Assembly: GCA_039198065.1 (NCBI GenBank)
Contig: JBCCTU010000010.1
Span: 62,001 to 126,000, forward strand
Source: CALHVX01 sp039198065
GTDB taxonomy: Bacteria > Pseudomonadota > Gammaproteobacteria > Pseudomonadales > Azotimanducaceae
DNA: 64,000 nucleotides
Reading direction: 5' to 3'
This document shows positions 1-7,447 of this stretch, one piece after another. Both the position numbers and the translations under genes were made by a program. Position 1 is the stretch's first letter; every line of letters starts with the position of its first letter. The notes beneath the pieces were generated by a model. It was not told the origin of the DNA. It worked only from the letters and a program-made list of their open reading frames with translations, and did no database searches.

Positions 1-1345
1 AGAGCGTGACGAGCTGGCCGTCCTGCCATACGCCGAAGGTGTAGTCGGTAAAGAGATTGCTGCGGCGGCCGCTCCCGGGCTGCGCGTACAGCAGCACAGC
101 GTCGACCGTGTACGGCTCGACTTTCCACTTCCACCAGCTGCCGCGCTGACGCCCGACACCGTAAGCGCTCGCTTTCTCTTTCAGCATCAGCCCTTCGACG
201 CCGCGCTCGCGGCTCTGCTCCCGGGCTGCCGTGAGCGCCGACCAGTCGTCGGCGTTCACCACCGGCGACAGTTTTAATTCGCCGTGGGTCGTTGCCAGCA
301 GCTCCGCGAGCCGTTTGCGCCGCTCGGCAAGCGGCAGTTCCCGGCAGTCGACTCCGCCGAGTTCGAGCAGGTCATAGGCCATGAATTCGACCGGATGGCT
401 TTCGAGGATGCGCGCGCTCGGCTTTTTGCGACCGATGCGAGGCTGCAGCGCGGCGAACGTGTAGCGTGGCTCAGGGGCGTCGCCGAGAAAGCCGAGAATC
501 TCGCCATCGAGCACCGTGCCGTCCGGCAGCTGACCCAGAGCCGCCTCGATCTCGGGAAAGCGCGCATCCAGGCGCTCCTCGCCCCGGGACCAGATGGCAA
601 TGTCGCCCTGGCGGCGAATGATCTGCGCGCGGATACCGTCCCATTTCCATTCCGCCTGCCAGTCGCTGGCATCGCCGAGCTCCGTCGGTACCTGCTCGAG
701 CGGCGCGGCAAGGAAGAACGGGTAGGGGGCAGCGAGGTTCTGCTCGAGACCGTCGCCGGTTTCGAGGAAGGCGAAGAACTCCGCCGTCGGTTCCCAGTCG
801 CCCATCATCCGCTGGGCGATGAGCGCCGGCTCCGTGTCGAAGTGCTGGGCCAGCGCGCGCGTGACCAGTTTTTGCGATACGCCGACCCGCAGCGCACCGG
901 TCATCAGTTTGTTCAAGACAAACCGCTCGTCCGCCGACTGCGTTGCCCACCAGGTCTTCAGTCGTTGTCCTTGCGTCTCCTCCGGTTCCCGACCCAGCGG
1001 AATCAAGCGTTCTTCGATCCAGTTGCGCAGACACCGATCGTCGTTGGCCGGGCCGCTTGAGGTATCGCGATCTGGCAGCAGTAGCGCGATCGTTTCCGCC
1101 AGATCGCCGACGGCCTCATAGGTTTCCGCGAGCACCCATTCGGGATACCCCGACGCGTCGAGCGCCCACTGCTTCAGGTCGGCGCGCTTAAGCAGACGCT
1201 TCAGCCGTCGACCGGAAAGAAAGTACACGGCCCAGGCGGCGTCGGCCGGCGGGGCCTCGCGCAGGTAGTCGGTCAGCGCTTCCAACTTGTCGTTGGTGGC
1301 GTTGGACTGATCGAGCCGCAGGTACAGCTCGGTGAACCGCTTCAC
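1..1345 (-). CDS. ATP-dependent DNA ligase (partial, 3' end beyond the left edge)
   Basis: This gene encodes an ATP-dependent DNA ligase that seals nicks through a lysyl-AMP intermediate. The start is a GTG at 1345-1343 that overlaps the stop of the upstream exonuclease (GTGA), which indicates translational coupling. About 448 codons lie in the window. The N-terminal part looks like the DNA-binding domain (residues 1-200). The adenylation motif EWKWDGIR follows, with the nucleophilic lysine at about residue 234, and further adenylation motifs come later (LDGEILGF, EGLMLKEK, WWKWK). The OB domain lies past the edge. Such ligases usually sit with an MBL-fold exonuclease, an Lhr-type helicase and a PdeM-type phosphoesterase. 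Only the exonuclease is visible here. The family call is firm, and only the C-terminus is unseen. Confidence 0.93.
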   Translation of the reverse strand, partial: MKRFTELYLRLDQSNATNDKLEALTDYLREAPPADAAWAVYFLSGRRLKRLLKRADLKQWALDASGYPEWVLAETYEAVGDLAETIALLLPDRDTSSGPANDDRCLRNWIEERLIPLGREPEETQGQRLKTWWATQSADERFVLNKLMTGALRVGVSQKLVTRALAQHFDTEPALIAQRMMGDWEPTAEFFAFLETGDGLEQNLAAPYPFFLAAPLEQVPTELGDASDWQAEWKWDGIRAQIIRRQGDIAIWSRGEERLDARFPEIEAALGQLPDGTVLDGEILGFLGDAPEPRYTFAALQPRIGRKKPSARILESHPVEFMAYDLLELGGVDCRELPLAERRKRLAELLATTHGELKLSPVVNADDWSALTAAREQSRERGVEGLMLKEKASAYGVGRQRGSWWKWKVEPYTVDAVLLYAQPGSGRRSNLFTDYTFGVWQDGQLVTL

Positions 1346-2370
1346 GGCGCCTCTTCCTCACCGAAGCGGGTCTTCAACTCCGCGGCGTCGACACCTCGCT
1401 CGCGCAGAAAGCGCACCAGGACTTCGGTCTTGCCGTGCGTCGCCAGAACCCGACGGGCACCGTTTTCTTCAATCGTGGTCAGCAGTGCCGGCCAGTCGGC
1501 GTGGTCCGAAAGCACGAAACCGCGGTCGTAACCGCGACGGCGGCGGTTACCGCGCACCCGCATCCAGCCGCTGACGAAGCCGCTGCGATGGGTGCCGAAG
1601 CGGCGCATCCAGGAACTGCCGGCGGCCGATGGGGGTGCCAGTGTCAACGCACGGCGTAAACGTTGGCGATCGTCGACGGCGGTGACCGGGGTGGTGGGGT
1701 GAAGTGACACCGCGTGATCCCGGTAGACGTCGATCAACTTGGTCATCGCACCGTGGAGCAGCACGTCGCCCGGCAAGGTTTCGGTGGCCGCCAGCGCATG
1801 CAGTTCCGCAAGCACGCGCTGTGCTTTACCGAGGGCGTAGCAGAACAGCACCGTGGCTCGATCGCGTTCGAGATTGCCGCGCCACCAGTCGAGGAGTGAG
1901 CGCACCACGTCGCGGCCGTCGGGCCAGCGATAGATCGGCAGCGCAAAGGTGGCTTCGGTAATGAAGGTATCGCAGGGTACGACTTCAAACGGTTCGCAGC
2001 TCGGGTCCCGATCGCGCTTGAAGTCACCGGATGCCACCCAGGTTTCCCTGCCGTCGCTGACTCGGACCTGGGCCGAGCCAAGCACGTGACCGGCGGGGTG
2101 CAGGCTGACGTCCACGGCGCCAAAGCGGCGCTGGACTCGGTAGTCCAGCGTGTCCACGGGCACGTCGGCGCCCATGCGAGCGCGCATGATGGCCGCCGTG
2201 CCCGGTGTTGCCAGATAGCGCGTACTCCCGGGGCGCGCATGGTCGGCGTGCCCGTGGGTCACGATCGCAAGCGCCGGCCGCGGCTCAGCGCCGTTCGGCC
2301 AGGGATCGATGTAGAAGTCGCCCGTGGGGCAATAGATGCCCTGGTTGGTGAGGGTCAGTAGGTCGGTCAC
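1342..2370 (-). CDS. Ligase-associated DNA exonuclease, metallo-beta-lactamase fold
   Basis: The product is a 342-aa putative exonuclease of the metallo-beta-lactamase/beta-CASP group, of the type encoded next to bacterial ATP-dependent ligases. The metal-binding signature HGHADH occupies residues 39-44, further conserved histidines lie in HPAGHVLGSAQ near 90-100, and a C-terminal segment reads LSDHADW. No signal peptide is visible, so it should act in the cytoplasm on DNA ends, preparing substrates for the ligase. It starts with GTG at 2370 and its stop overlaps the ligase start by 3 bases. The adjacent rluE start is close and divergent, so both promoters must share a very short region. Confidence 0.92.
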   Translation of the reverse strand: MTDLLTLTNQGIYCPTGDFYIDPWPNGAEPRPALAIVTHGHADHARPGSTRYLATPGTAAIMRARMGADVPVDTLDYRVQRRFGAVDVSLHPAGHVLGSAQVRVSDGRETWVASGDFKRDRDPSCEPFEVVPCDTFITEATFALPIYRWPDGRDVVRSLLDWWRGNLERDRATVLFCYALGKAQRVLAELHALAATETLPGDVLLHGAMTKLIDVYRDHAVSLHPTTPVTAVDDRQRLRRALTLAPPSAAGSSWMRRFGTHRSGFVSGWMRVRGNRRRRGYDRGFVLSDHADWPALLTTIEENGARRVLATHGKTEVLVRFLRERGVDAAELKTRFGEEEAP

Positions 2371-2420
2371 GGCGGTTGGTTAGTCGACGTTCGTCAGTGC
2401 AGAGCCGATACCATACCGAG

Positions 2421-2990
2421 GTGACTGCAAAGAAAGATCAGACCGTGCCCGTGGGTCGCACAATCGTGCTGTTCAATAAACCCTATGGCGTGCTGTCCCA
2501 GTTCACCGACGCGTCGGGACGCGCCACCTGTGCTGACTATGTGACGGTGCCCGGCGTCTATCCCTGCGGCCGCCTCGATCGTGACAGTGAAGGCTTGCTG
2601 GTGCTCACTAACGATGGGCAACTTAAACACCGGCTGAGTCATCCCGATGAAGGTGTGAGCAAGTGCTATTGGGTTCAGGTCGATGGGGATCCAAGCGTCG
2701 CAGCCTGCGAGGCGCTCGCCGCCGGCGTGCAGCTCAAGGATGGCATGACGGCGCCGGCTCGATGCCGGGTGATGGACACACCCCCGTCGTTGTGGCCCCG
2801 GGACCCACCAGTGCGCTTTCGTCGTGAGATTCCCACCCGGTGGCTTGAGCTCACCCTCAAGGAGGGTCGCAATCGTCAGGTGCGGCGAATGTGTGCCGCC
2901 GTTGGCTATCCCGTATTGCGGCTGATCCGTTATCGCGTCGGCAGCTGGACCATCGACGGCTTACCCACCGGCGCCGTTCGGGTACTGTAG
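2421..2990 (+). CDS. rluE: 23S rRNA pseudouridine synthase RluE
   Basis: This is a RsuA/RluE-type pseudouridine synthase that should modify U2457 of 23S rRNA. It has the catalytic motif GRLDRDSEGLLVLTNDG, with the aspartate at about residue 53, and the family C-terminal block EGRNRQVRRM. The opening segment VLFNKPYGVLSQFTD matches E. coli RluE closely, and there is no S4 domain, as in RluE. The frame is open back to a TTG at 2376, only 5 bases from the divergent exonuclease start. I prefer the GTG at 2421 (189 aa); the GTG at 2445 is also possible. The start is the only uncertain part. Confidence 0.93.
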   Translation: MTAKKDQTVPVGRTIVLFNKPYGVLSQFTDASGRATCADYVTVPGVYPCGRLDRDSEGLLVLTNDGQLKHRLSHPDEGVSKCYWVQVDGDPSVAACEALAAGVQLKDGMTAPARCRVMDTPPSLWPRDPPVRFRREIPTRWLELTLKEGRNRQVRRMCAAVGYPVLRLIRYRVGSWTIDGLPTGAVRVL

Positions 2991-3022
2991 TCAGGAACGC
3001 TTGAAATGATCGGAGGCGCTCA

Positions 3023-4294
3023 GTGACTGAGCATCGGTTTTTGAAACAGAGTGGTCGAGCCGTTGATGAGGTGCTCGCGGAACTTGATGAAAAGCGCGCC
3101 CACGACGTGCGCTGGGAAGACGGTCGCACCTTCGGCATGGTCTACAACGGTGGGCCCGGCGTTCATGAAGTGGCGGAGCGAGCCGCGCGCCTTTATCTGC
3201 ACGAGAACGCGCTTAACACTAAGGCCTTTCCATCGCTTGGTGCGATTCAGTCGGAGTGCGTGGGTTGGACCGCGGAACTGCTGAATGCACCGGCTGGCGC
3301 GGCGGGCTTTCTCACCAGCGGTGGTACGGAGTCGATTCTCTGTGGCGTGCTCGCTGCCCGGGAACGGGCGCAGGAGGAGCGCGGCATCGGTGAAGGTGAG
3401 GGCGAGATCGTGCTTGCCGAGTCGGCGCATGCGGCCTTCCATAAAGCCGCGCATCTGTTCGGTCTTGCGATTCGCAAGACGCCGGTAAAGGCCGACTGGA
3501 CCGCCGATGTCGATGCCATGGCGGCACAGGTGAACGATCGAACCGTGTTGGTGGTCGGATCTGCACCGCAGTACCCCCAGGGCGTGGTCGATCCGATTCC
3601 TGAGATTGCGGCGCTGGCGGCGACCGTTGATGCCAACTGTCATATCGATGCCTGCATGGGCGGCTTCGTATTGCCGTTCGTCGAGCGGCTCGGTCGGCAG
3701 GTGCCGCCCTGGGACTTTCGCGTTGACGGCGTGCATTCGATCTCCGCGGACATCCACAAGCTCGGCTATTCGCCGAAAGGGGTTTCCGTGATATTGCATC
3801 GCAGCAAAGCGCTGCGGCGCTACCAGACCTTCGTGTTCGACGGCTGGCTTGGCGGTTTCTACGCGTCCCCAGGGCTACAGGGCACGCGGTCCGGTCTGCC
3901 CATGGCGGCAGCCTGGGCAGTCATCCAGCATCTCGGCGTCGACGGATACACTGCGCTGACGCAGCAGACCTTAGATAACGCCGATCAGATTCGCGCCGGT
4001 ATCGCTCAGATCGATGGGATCAAAACCCTCGGTGTCGGTCAGTATCATTTGGTCGCGATGGCCGCCGATGCGGCAGCGGCTACGTCTGTCGATGTGTTTG
4101 CCCTGGCTGATGCACTGCAGCAAAAAGGCTGGTTCCACGACCGTCAAACGCCCCCGGATAGCCTTCATATGACCGTAAGCAACAGCAACACGGGGGTTAT
4201 CGACCAATACCTTGCCGACCTAGCATCGTGCACTGCAGCAATTCGTGGAATGCGCAGCGACGATCGTTCGACGAACTACGCGACGCTCGAATAG
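3023..4294 (+). CDS. PLP-dependent decarboxylase, sphingosine-1-phosphate lyase type
   Basis: The 423-aa product belongs to the group II PLP-dependent decarboxylase superfamily and most resembles bacterial sphingosine-1-phosphate lyase-like proteins. Visible features are the phosphate-binding TSGGTES (98-104), the cofactor aspartate in HIDACMGGF (D209), and the Schiff-base lysine in SADIHKLGYSPKG (K246). The GTG start at 3023 has a good GGAGG ribosome site 7 bases upstream. The expected reaction is cleavage of a phosphorylated amino alcohol to an aldehyde and phosphoethanolamine, or decarboxylation of an amino acid. The substrate cannot be read from the sequence. There is no transmembrane anchor, unlike the eukaryotic enzyme. 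Confidence 0.8.
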   Translation: MTEHRFLKQSGRAVDEVLAELDEKRAHDVRWEDGRTFGMVYNGGPGVHEVAERAARLYLHENALNTKAFPSLGAIQSECVGWTAELLNAPAGAAGFLTSGGTESILCGVLAARERAQEERGIGEGEGEIVLAESAHAAFHKAAHLFGLAIRKTPVKADWTADVDAMAAQVNDRTVLVVGSAPQYPQGVVDPIPEIAALAATVDANCHIDACMGGFVLPFVERLGRQVPPWDFRVDGVHSISADIHKLGYSPKGVSVILHRSKALRRYQTFVFDGWLGGFYASPGLQGTRSGLPMAAAWAVIQHLGVDGYTALTQQTLDNADQIRAGIAQIDGIKTLGVGQYHLVAMAADAAAATSVDVFALADALQQKGWFHDRQTPPDSLHMTVSNSNTGVIDQYLADLASCTAAIRGMRSDDRSTNYATLE

Positions 4295-4379
4295 CGAGCA
4301 CCCCGATGTGAACCCGCGATCCCTGCGCTGACACCCGCCGTAGAGATGCACCACTTTGTGAAAAGCGTCCAACAGGTTG

Positions 4380-4408
4380 TTGACGCGGCGGAAAGTTTTA
4401 CCTAGTTT
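4380..4408 (+). promoter_or_regulatory. Putative sigma70 promoter of the first TonB-dependent receptor
   Basis: TTGACG (4380-4385) is followed after 17 bases by TAGTTT (4403-4408). Transcription would start near 4415, just before the hairpin at 4416-4441. The -10 box is a weak match. Confidence 0.45.
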
Positions 4409-4415
4409 CGCGGTC

Positions 4416-4441
4416 CGTGCGAGAGGAGAGAGGCTCGCACG
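4416..4441 (+). other. 5'-UTR hairpin of the first TonB-dependent receptor
   Basis: A perfect 8-bp inverted repeat (CGTGCGAG / CTCGCACG) encloses a 10-base purine-only loop, AGGAGAGAGG. It lies 25 bases before the ATG at 4467 and directly after the predicted transcription start. It could stabilise the mRNA 5' end, or its loop could act as a protein or sRNA target. The second receptor gene has the same arrangement. Confidence 0.55.
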
Positions 4442-4466
4442 CCACGTAAATAGCAGGGGATAGTCT

Positions 4467-7217
4467 ATGCACAGCTTCCGTAAGCTGTGGTGGGTGCTGC
4501 TCACCACACTGCCTCTGGTCCTGTCGGGCGCAAGCGCGCAGGCCGCCGAAGGCGAAATCGAAGAGGTCGTTGTAACCGGCTCCTTCATCAAACGAACCAG
4601 CCAGGTCGACAGCGTTTCGCCGATCACCAACGTTGGTCTCGAAGACATTGACAACACCGGCATCATCACGGGACAGGAACTGTTCCGCTGGCTGCCGAGC
4701 AATACCGGTTCTGAAAACCAGGCCGACGCTCTGACACAGGGCGGTACGCCGGGAACGGCAAACGTTAACCTTCGAGGCCTGGGTCTCGGCTCAACGCTGG
4801 TGTTAATCAACGGTCGACGCCAGACCGTATCGAGTGCGACGGCAAACGGCGGCGACACGTTCACCGACATCAACAGCCTTATGCCGCTGATCATGCTCGA
4901 GAACATCGAAGTACTGAAAGATGGTGCCGCTGCTATCTTCGGTTCCGACGCGGTTGCCGGTGTCGTGAACTACAAGACCCGCGACAACTTCGAGGGCTTT
5001 GAAGTTCGCTACAACTACCAGGCGACGGGCGACAGCGACGATCAGGAAGATCAGGAGATCGCCATGATCTGGGGTGCATCGAACGACACCTCGAGCCTCG
5101 TGTTCGCTGCCAGCTACTTCGATCGGTCCGAGCTGACTCTCGGCGAGCGAAACCTTCCGACGAAGACTCAGTCCACCTTTGGCCAGCCGGGCTCGTACCT
5201 GCCGCTAGCGCCGTCACCTCTCGTCCCGGACGCGGTACCGGGTGCGTTCAACGCCGATCCTGGCTGCGCCGGCGCCACCGGTGCCACGGTACTGCCGACC
5301 GGCGGCGGCACGTCACTGTGTCTCTTTGATTTTGGTCCGGCTTATTCGCTGGTTCCCGACGAGCAGCGGTTGTCCGCCTACGTCGTGGGTGAGCACTATT
5401 TCAGCGAAGCGCTGACGCTGCGCGGCGAACTGGGCGTAGCCCGCAACGAAAGCGTTGGCGGCTACTCGTCGTCGTTCCCGAACCTGGCCTTCCCGCTGAT
5501 CGACGCGAGCCATCCCGGTAACCCCTACGGCGTACCGGTACTCGGTCGCTTCCGAGTCATCGGTGATGGCTTTGGCGCTCCGGGAAGCGGGCGCGTGATC
5601 AACGAAGGCGATCACCAGACGACGCGCTTCGTGTTGAATGCCAATGGCGACTTCGGCGTGCGCAACTGGGGCTACGACGCCAGCTGGACCTGGTCGCAGA
5701 ACGACTACACGGCAACGGCCGTGGACCAGGTACTGTCGCGCATTAATCTCGGTGTCGCCGGCTTTGGTGGGCCGCGGTGCAGCCCGCTGACCGGTACGGC
5801 CGGGGTGGGCGACTGTGAGTATCTCAATCCCTTCGCCAGCGGCTTTACGCCGGGCAGCGGCGTTGAGAATTCGCCAGAGATCCTCGACTGGGTAACGTCA
5901 GATAACCAGAGCGAGACTAAGTCAGAGCTCAGCACCTTCGATCTGATCTTCTCCGGGGACGTCGTGGATCTTCCCGGCGGTACGCTTGGCGTCGCCTTCG
6001 GTTACCAGCGTCGGGAAGAAAGCCGTGTGGCTAACCTCTCTGACGACGCCAACAACGGCGACCTGGCGTTCCTCATTGGTGATCTGGATACCAACGCAGA
6101 GCGCGAGATCGATGCATTCTTCGTTGAAGCGCTCGTGCCGATCTTCGATAACGACGCCGGCACGCTGGAAGCTCAGCTGGCCGTGCGTAACGAGGACTAC
6201 AGCACCGGCTTTGATTCGACCGATCCGAAAGTTGGCCTGCTGTATCGCACGCAGAACGGTCGCCTCGCCCTGCGGGGTACCTTCGGTACGGCATTCCGGG
6301 CACCGACGCTGTTCCAACAGTTCGTGCAGGACACGTCGCTGAACCAGACCTCGGATCCGCTGACCTCACCGAACCCGACCTTCCTCGGTTGGACGGCGAG
6401 CCCGGCTGATCTGGATCCGGAAGAAGCCGATACCTTCAATCTCGGCTTCACGGTCGAGCCAATCGATAATCTGACGATAAGCGTCGACTACTACAACGTT
6501 GAGTACACGAACCGCATTGTGCAGGAATCCGGACAGGAGCTCCTGAACGCAGAAAATGCAGCGATCAACGCCGCGGGATGCACCACGGGCGCTGAGTTCC
6601 TGGCATCCGCCGCTTGTCAGGCGGCAGCCAACCCGGATCAGATCCTTCGTGATCCGTCTACCGGTGTTCCGCTGCGCATCTTCGTGAATCGCTTCAACGC
6701 GGCGTCTGCAGAGACCGACGGTGTCGACTTCGATATCAGCTACTTCTTTGACACGGGCATCGGCCAGTTCAATATCTCGAGTTCTTCGAGCTATGTGTTG
6801 AGCTTTGATCTGGATCCGGGTAACGGCGCGGGCACGCGGGACGGCGCGGGCAGCCGCAACAACACCAGCCCTCTGGCCAACCCGATTCCGCAGCTCCGCT
6901 CGAACACGGTTGTTGGTTGGAACAACGGCAATCATTCTGCAAACGCGGTGTTCCGCTACATCGACTCCTATGAAGACCAATCGCCGACCGGTGCGAACGC
7001 CGGTGAGATCGACGACTGGTGGGTTGTCGATCTGCAGTACGGTTACCGCATGCCGATGTTCGAGACGTCTGAGCTGGGGATTACCCTCGGTATGCTGAAC
7101 GCATTCGACGAAGAGCCACCGGTGGTTGCCGGTTCTGCCAACGAGTTCGGCTACGACACCAAGGTCCACGATCCGCGTGGCCGCATGGTCTACGTTCGAT
7201 TCAACTACGGCTTCTAA
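4467..7217 (+). CDS. TonB-dependent outer-membrane receptor
   Basis: A 916-aa TonB-dependent receptor for import of an unknown ligand across the outer membrane. A signal peptide spans residues 1 to about 27 (cleavage after AQA). The TonB-box-like segment IEEVVVTGSF and the plug domain follow (LRGLGLGSTLVLINGRR, then IEVLKDGAAAIFGSDAVAGVV). The rest is a 22-strand-type beta-barrel that ends in aromatic phenylalanine (VRFNYGF), as outer-membrane insertion by Bam requires. It belongs to the subgroup common in proteobacteria that feed on complex organic matter. No dedicated inner-membrane transporter is adjacent. A second receptor of the same style follows, so the two may be paralogues with different ligands. 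Confidence 0.93.
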   Translation: MHSFRKLWWVLLTTLPLVLSGASAQAAEGEIEEVVVTGSFIKRTSQVDSVSPITNVGLEDIDNTGIITGQELFRWLPSNTGSENQADALTQGGTPGTANVNLRGLGLGSTLVLINGRRQTVSSATANGGDTFTDINSLMPLIMLENIEVLKDGAAAIFGSDAVAGVVNYKTRDNFEGFEVRYNYQATGDSDDQEDQEIAMIWGASNDTSSLVFAASYFDRSELTLGERNLPTKTQSTFGQPGSYLPLAPSPLVPDAVPGAFNADPGCAGATGATVLPTGGGTSLCLFDFGPAYSLVPDEQRLSAYVVGEHYFSEALTLRGELGVARNESVGGYSSSFPNLAFPLIDASHPGNPYGVPVLGRFRVIGDGFGAPGSGRVINEGDHQTTRFVLNANGDFGVRNWGYDASWTWSQNDYTATAVDQVLSRINLGVAGFGGPRCSPLTGTAGVGDCEYLNPFASGFTPGSGVENSPEILDWVTSDNQSETKSELSTFDLIFSGDVVDLPGGTLGVAFGYQRREESRVANLSDDANNGDLAFLIGDLDTNAEREIDAFFVEALVPIFDNDAGTLEAQLAVRNEDYSTGFDSTDPKVGLLYRTQNGRLALRGTFGTAFRAPTLFQQFVQDTSLNQTSDPLTSPNPTFLGWTASPADLDPEEADTFNLGFTVEPIDNLTISVDYYNVEYTNRIVQESGQELLNAENAAINAAGCTTGAEFLASAACQAAANPDQILRDPSTGVPLRIFVNRFNAASAETDGVDFDISYFFDTGIGQFNISSSSSYVLSFDLDPGNGAGTRDGAGSRNNTSPLANPIPQLRSNTVVGWNNGNHSANAVFRYIDSYEDQSPTGANAGEIDDWWVVDLQYGYRMPMFETSELGITLGMLNAFDEEPPVVAGSANEFGYDTKVHDPRGRMVYVRFNYGF

Positions 7218-7237
7218 GCGTTCGTCCGAACGTTACC

Positions 7238-7289
7238 GACGCCGCGGTTGCGGCGTCTGAACCGAGCGCGGTCCTGCGCCGCGCTTGGT
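7238..7289 (+). terminator. Two tandem hairpins after the first receptor gene
   Basis: GACGCCGC-GGTT-GCGGCGTC (7238-7257) is followed by an 11-bp stem ACCGAGCGCGG / CCGCGCTTGGT (7261-7271 and 7279-7289, one G-U pair). Neither has a proper T-tract, so they may be transcript-end stabilisers or Rho-assisted terminators rather than classical intrinsic ones. Confidence 0.55.
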
Positions 7290-7367
7290 CATTGCTACCT
7301 TCTCTCTTCGTCTACCGCATACCCTTCTGAACCTTTCCCCGCTTGACTTGCGGTGCTTTTTCCGCAT

Positions 7368-7396
7368 TTGACTCCGCTGTCACAATTCCATAGCGT
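7368..7396 (+). promoter_or_regulatory. Putative promoter of the second TonB-dependent receptor
   Basis: TTGACT (7368-7373), a 17-base spacer and TAGCGT (7391-7396). The predicted start near 7403 falls immediately before the hairpin at 7405-7424, the same layout as upstream of the first receptor. The -10 box is weak. Confidence 0.4.
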
Positions 7397-7404
7397 TGGG
7401 GACA

Positions 7405-7424
7405 GGTGAGCCGGGAGACTCACC
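7405..7424 (+). other. 5'-UTR hairpin of the second TonB-dependent receptor
   Basis: A perfect 6-bp inverted repeat GGTGAG / CTCACC encloses the loop CCGGGAGA. It ends 23 bases before the ATG at 7448 and sits at the predicted mRNA 5' end, mirroring the hairpin at 4416-4441. Confidence 0.5.
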
Positions 7425-7447
7425 TTAAACAAAGAGGGGAGATTACG

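Noticed and set aside
284..1060. 258-codon plus-strand frame
   Set aside because: Antisense to the ATP-dependent ligase, whose motifs on the minus strand are clear.
6366..7169. 267-codon minus-strand frame inside the first receptor
   Set aside because: Antisense to a conserved barrel sequence, with no recognisable domain or ribosome site.
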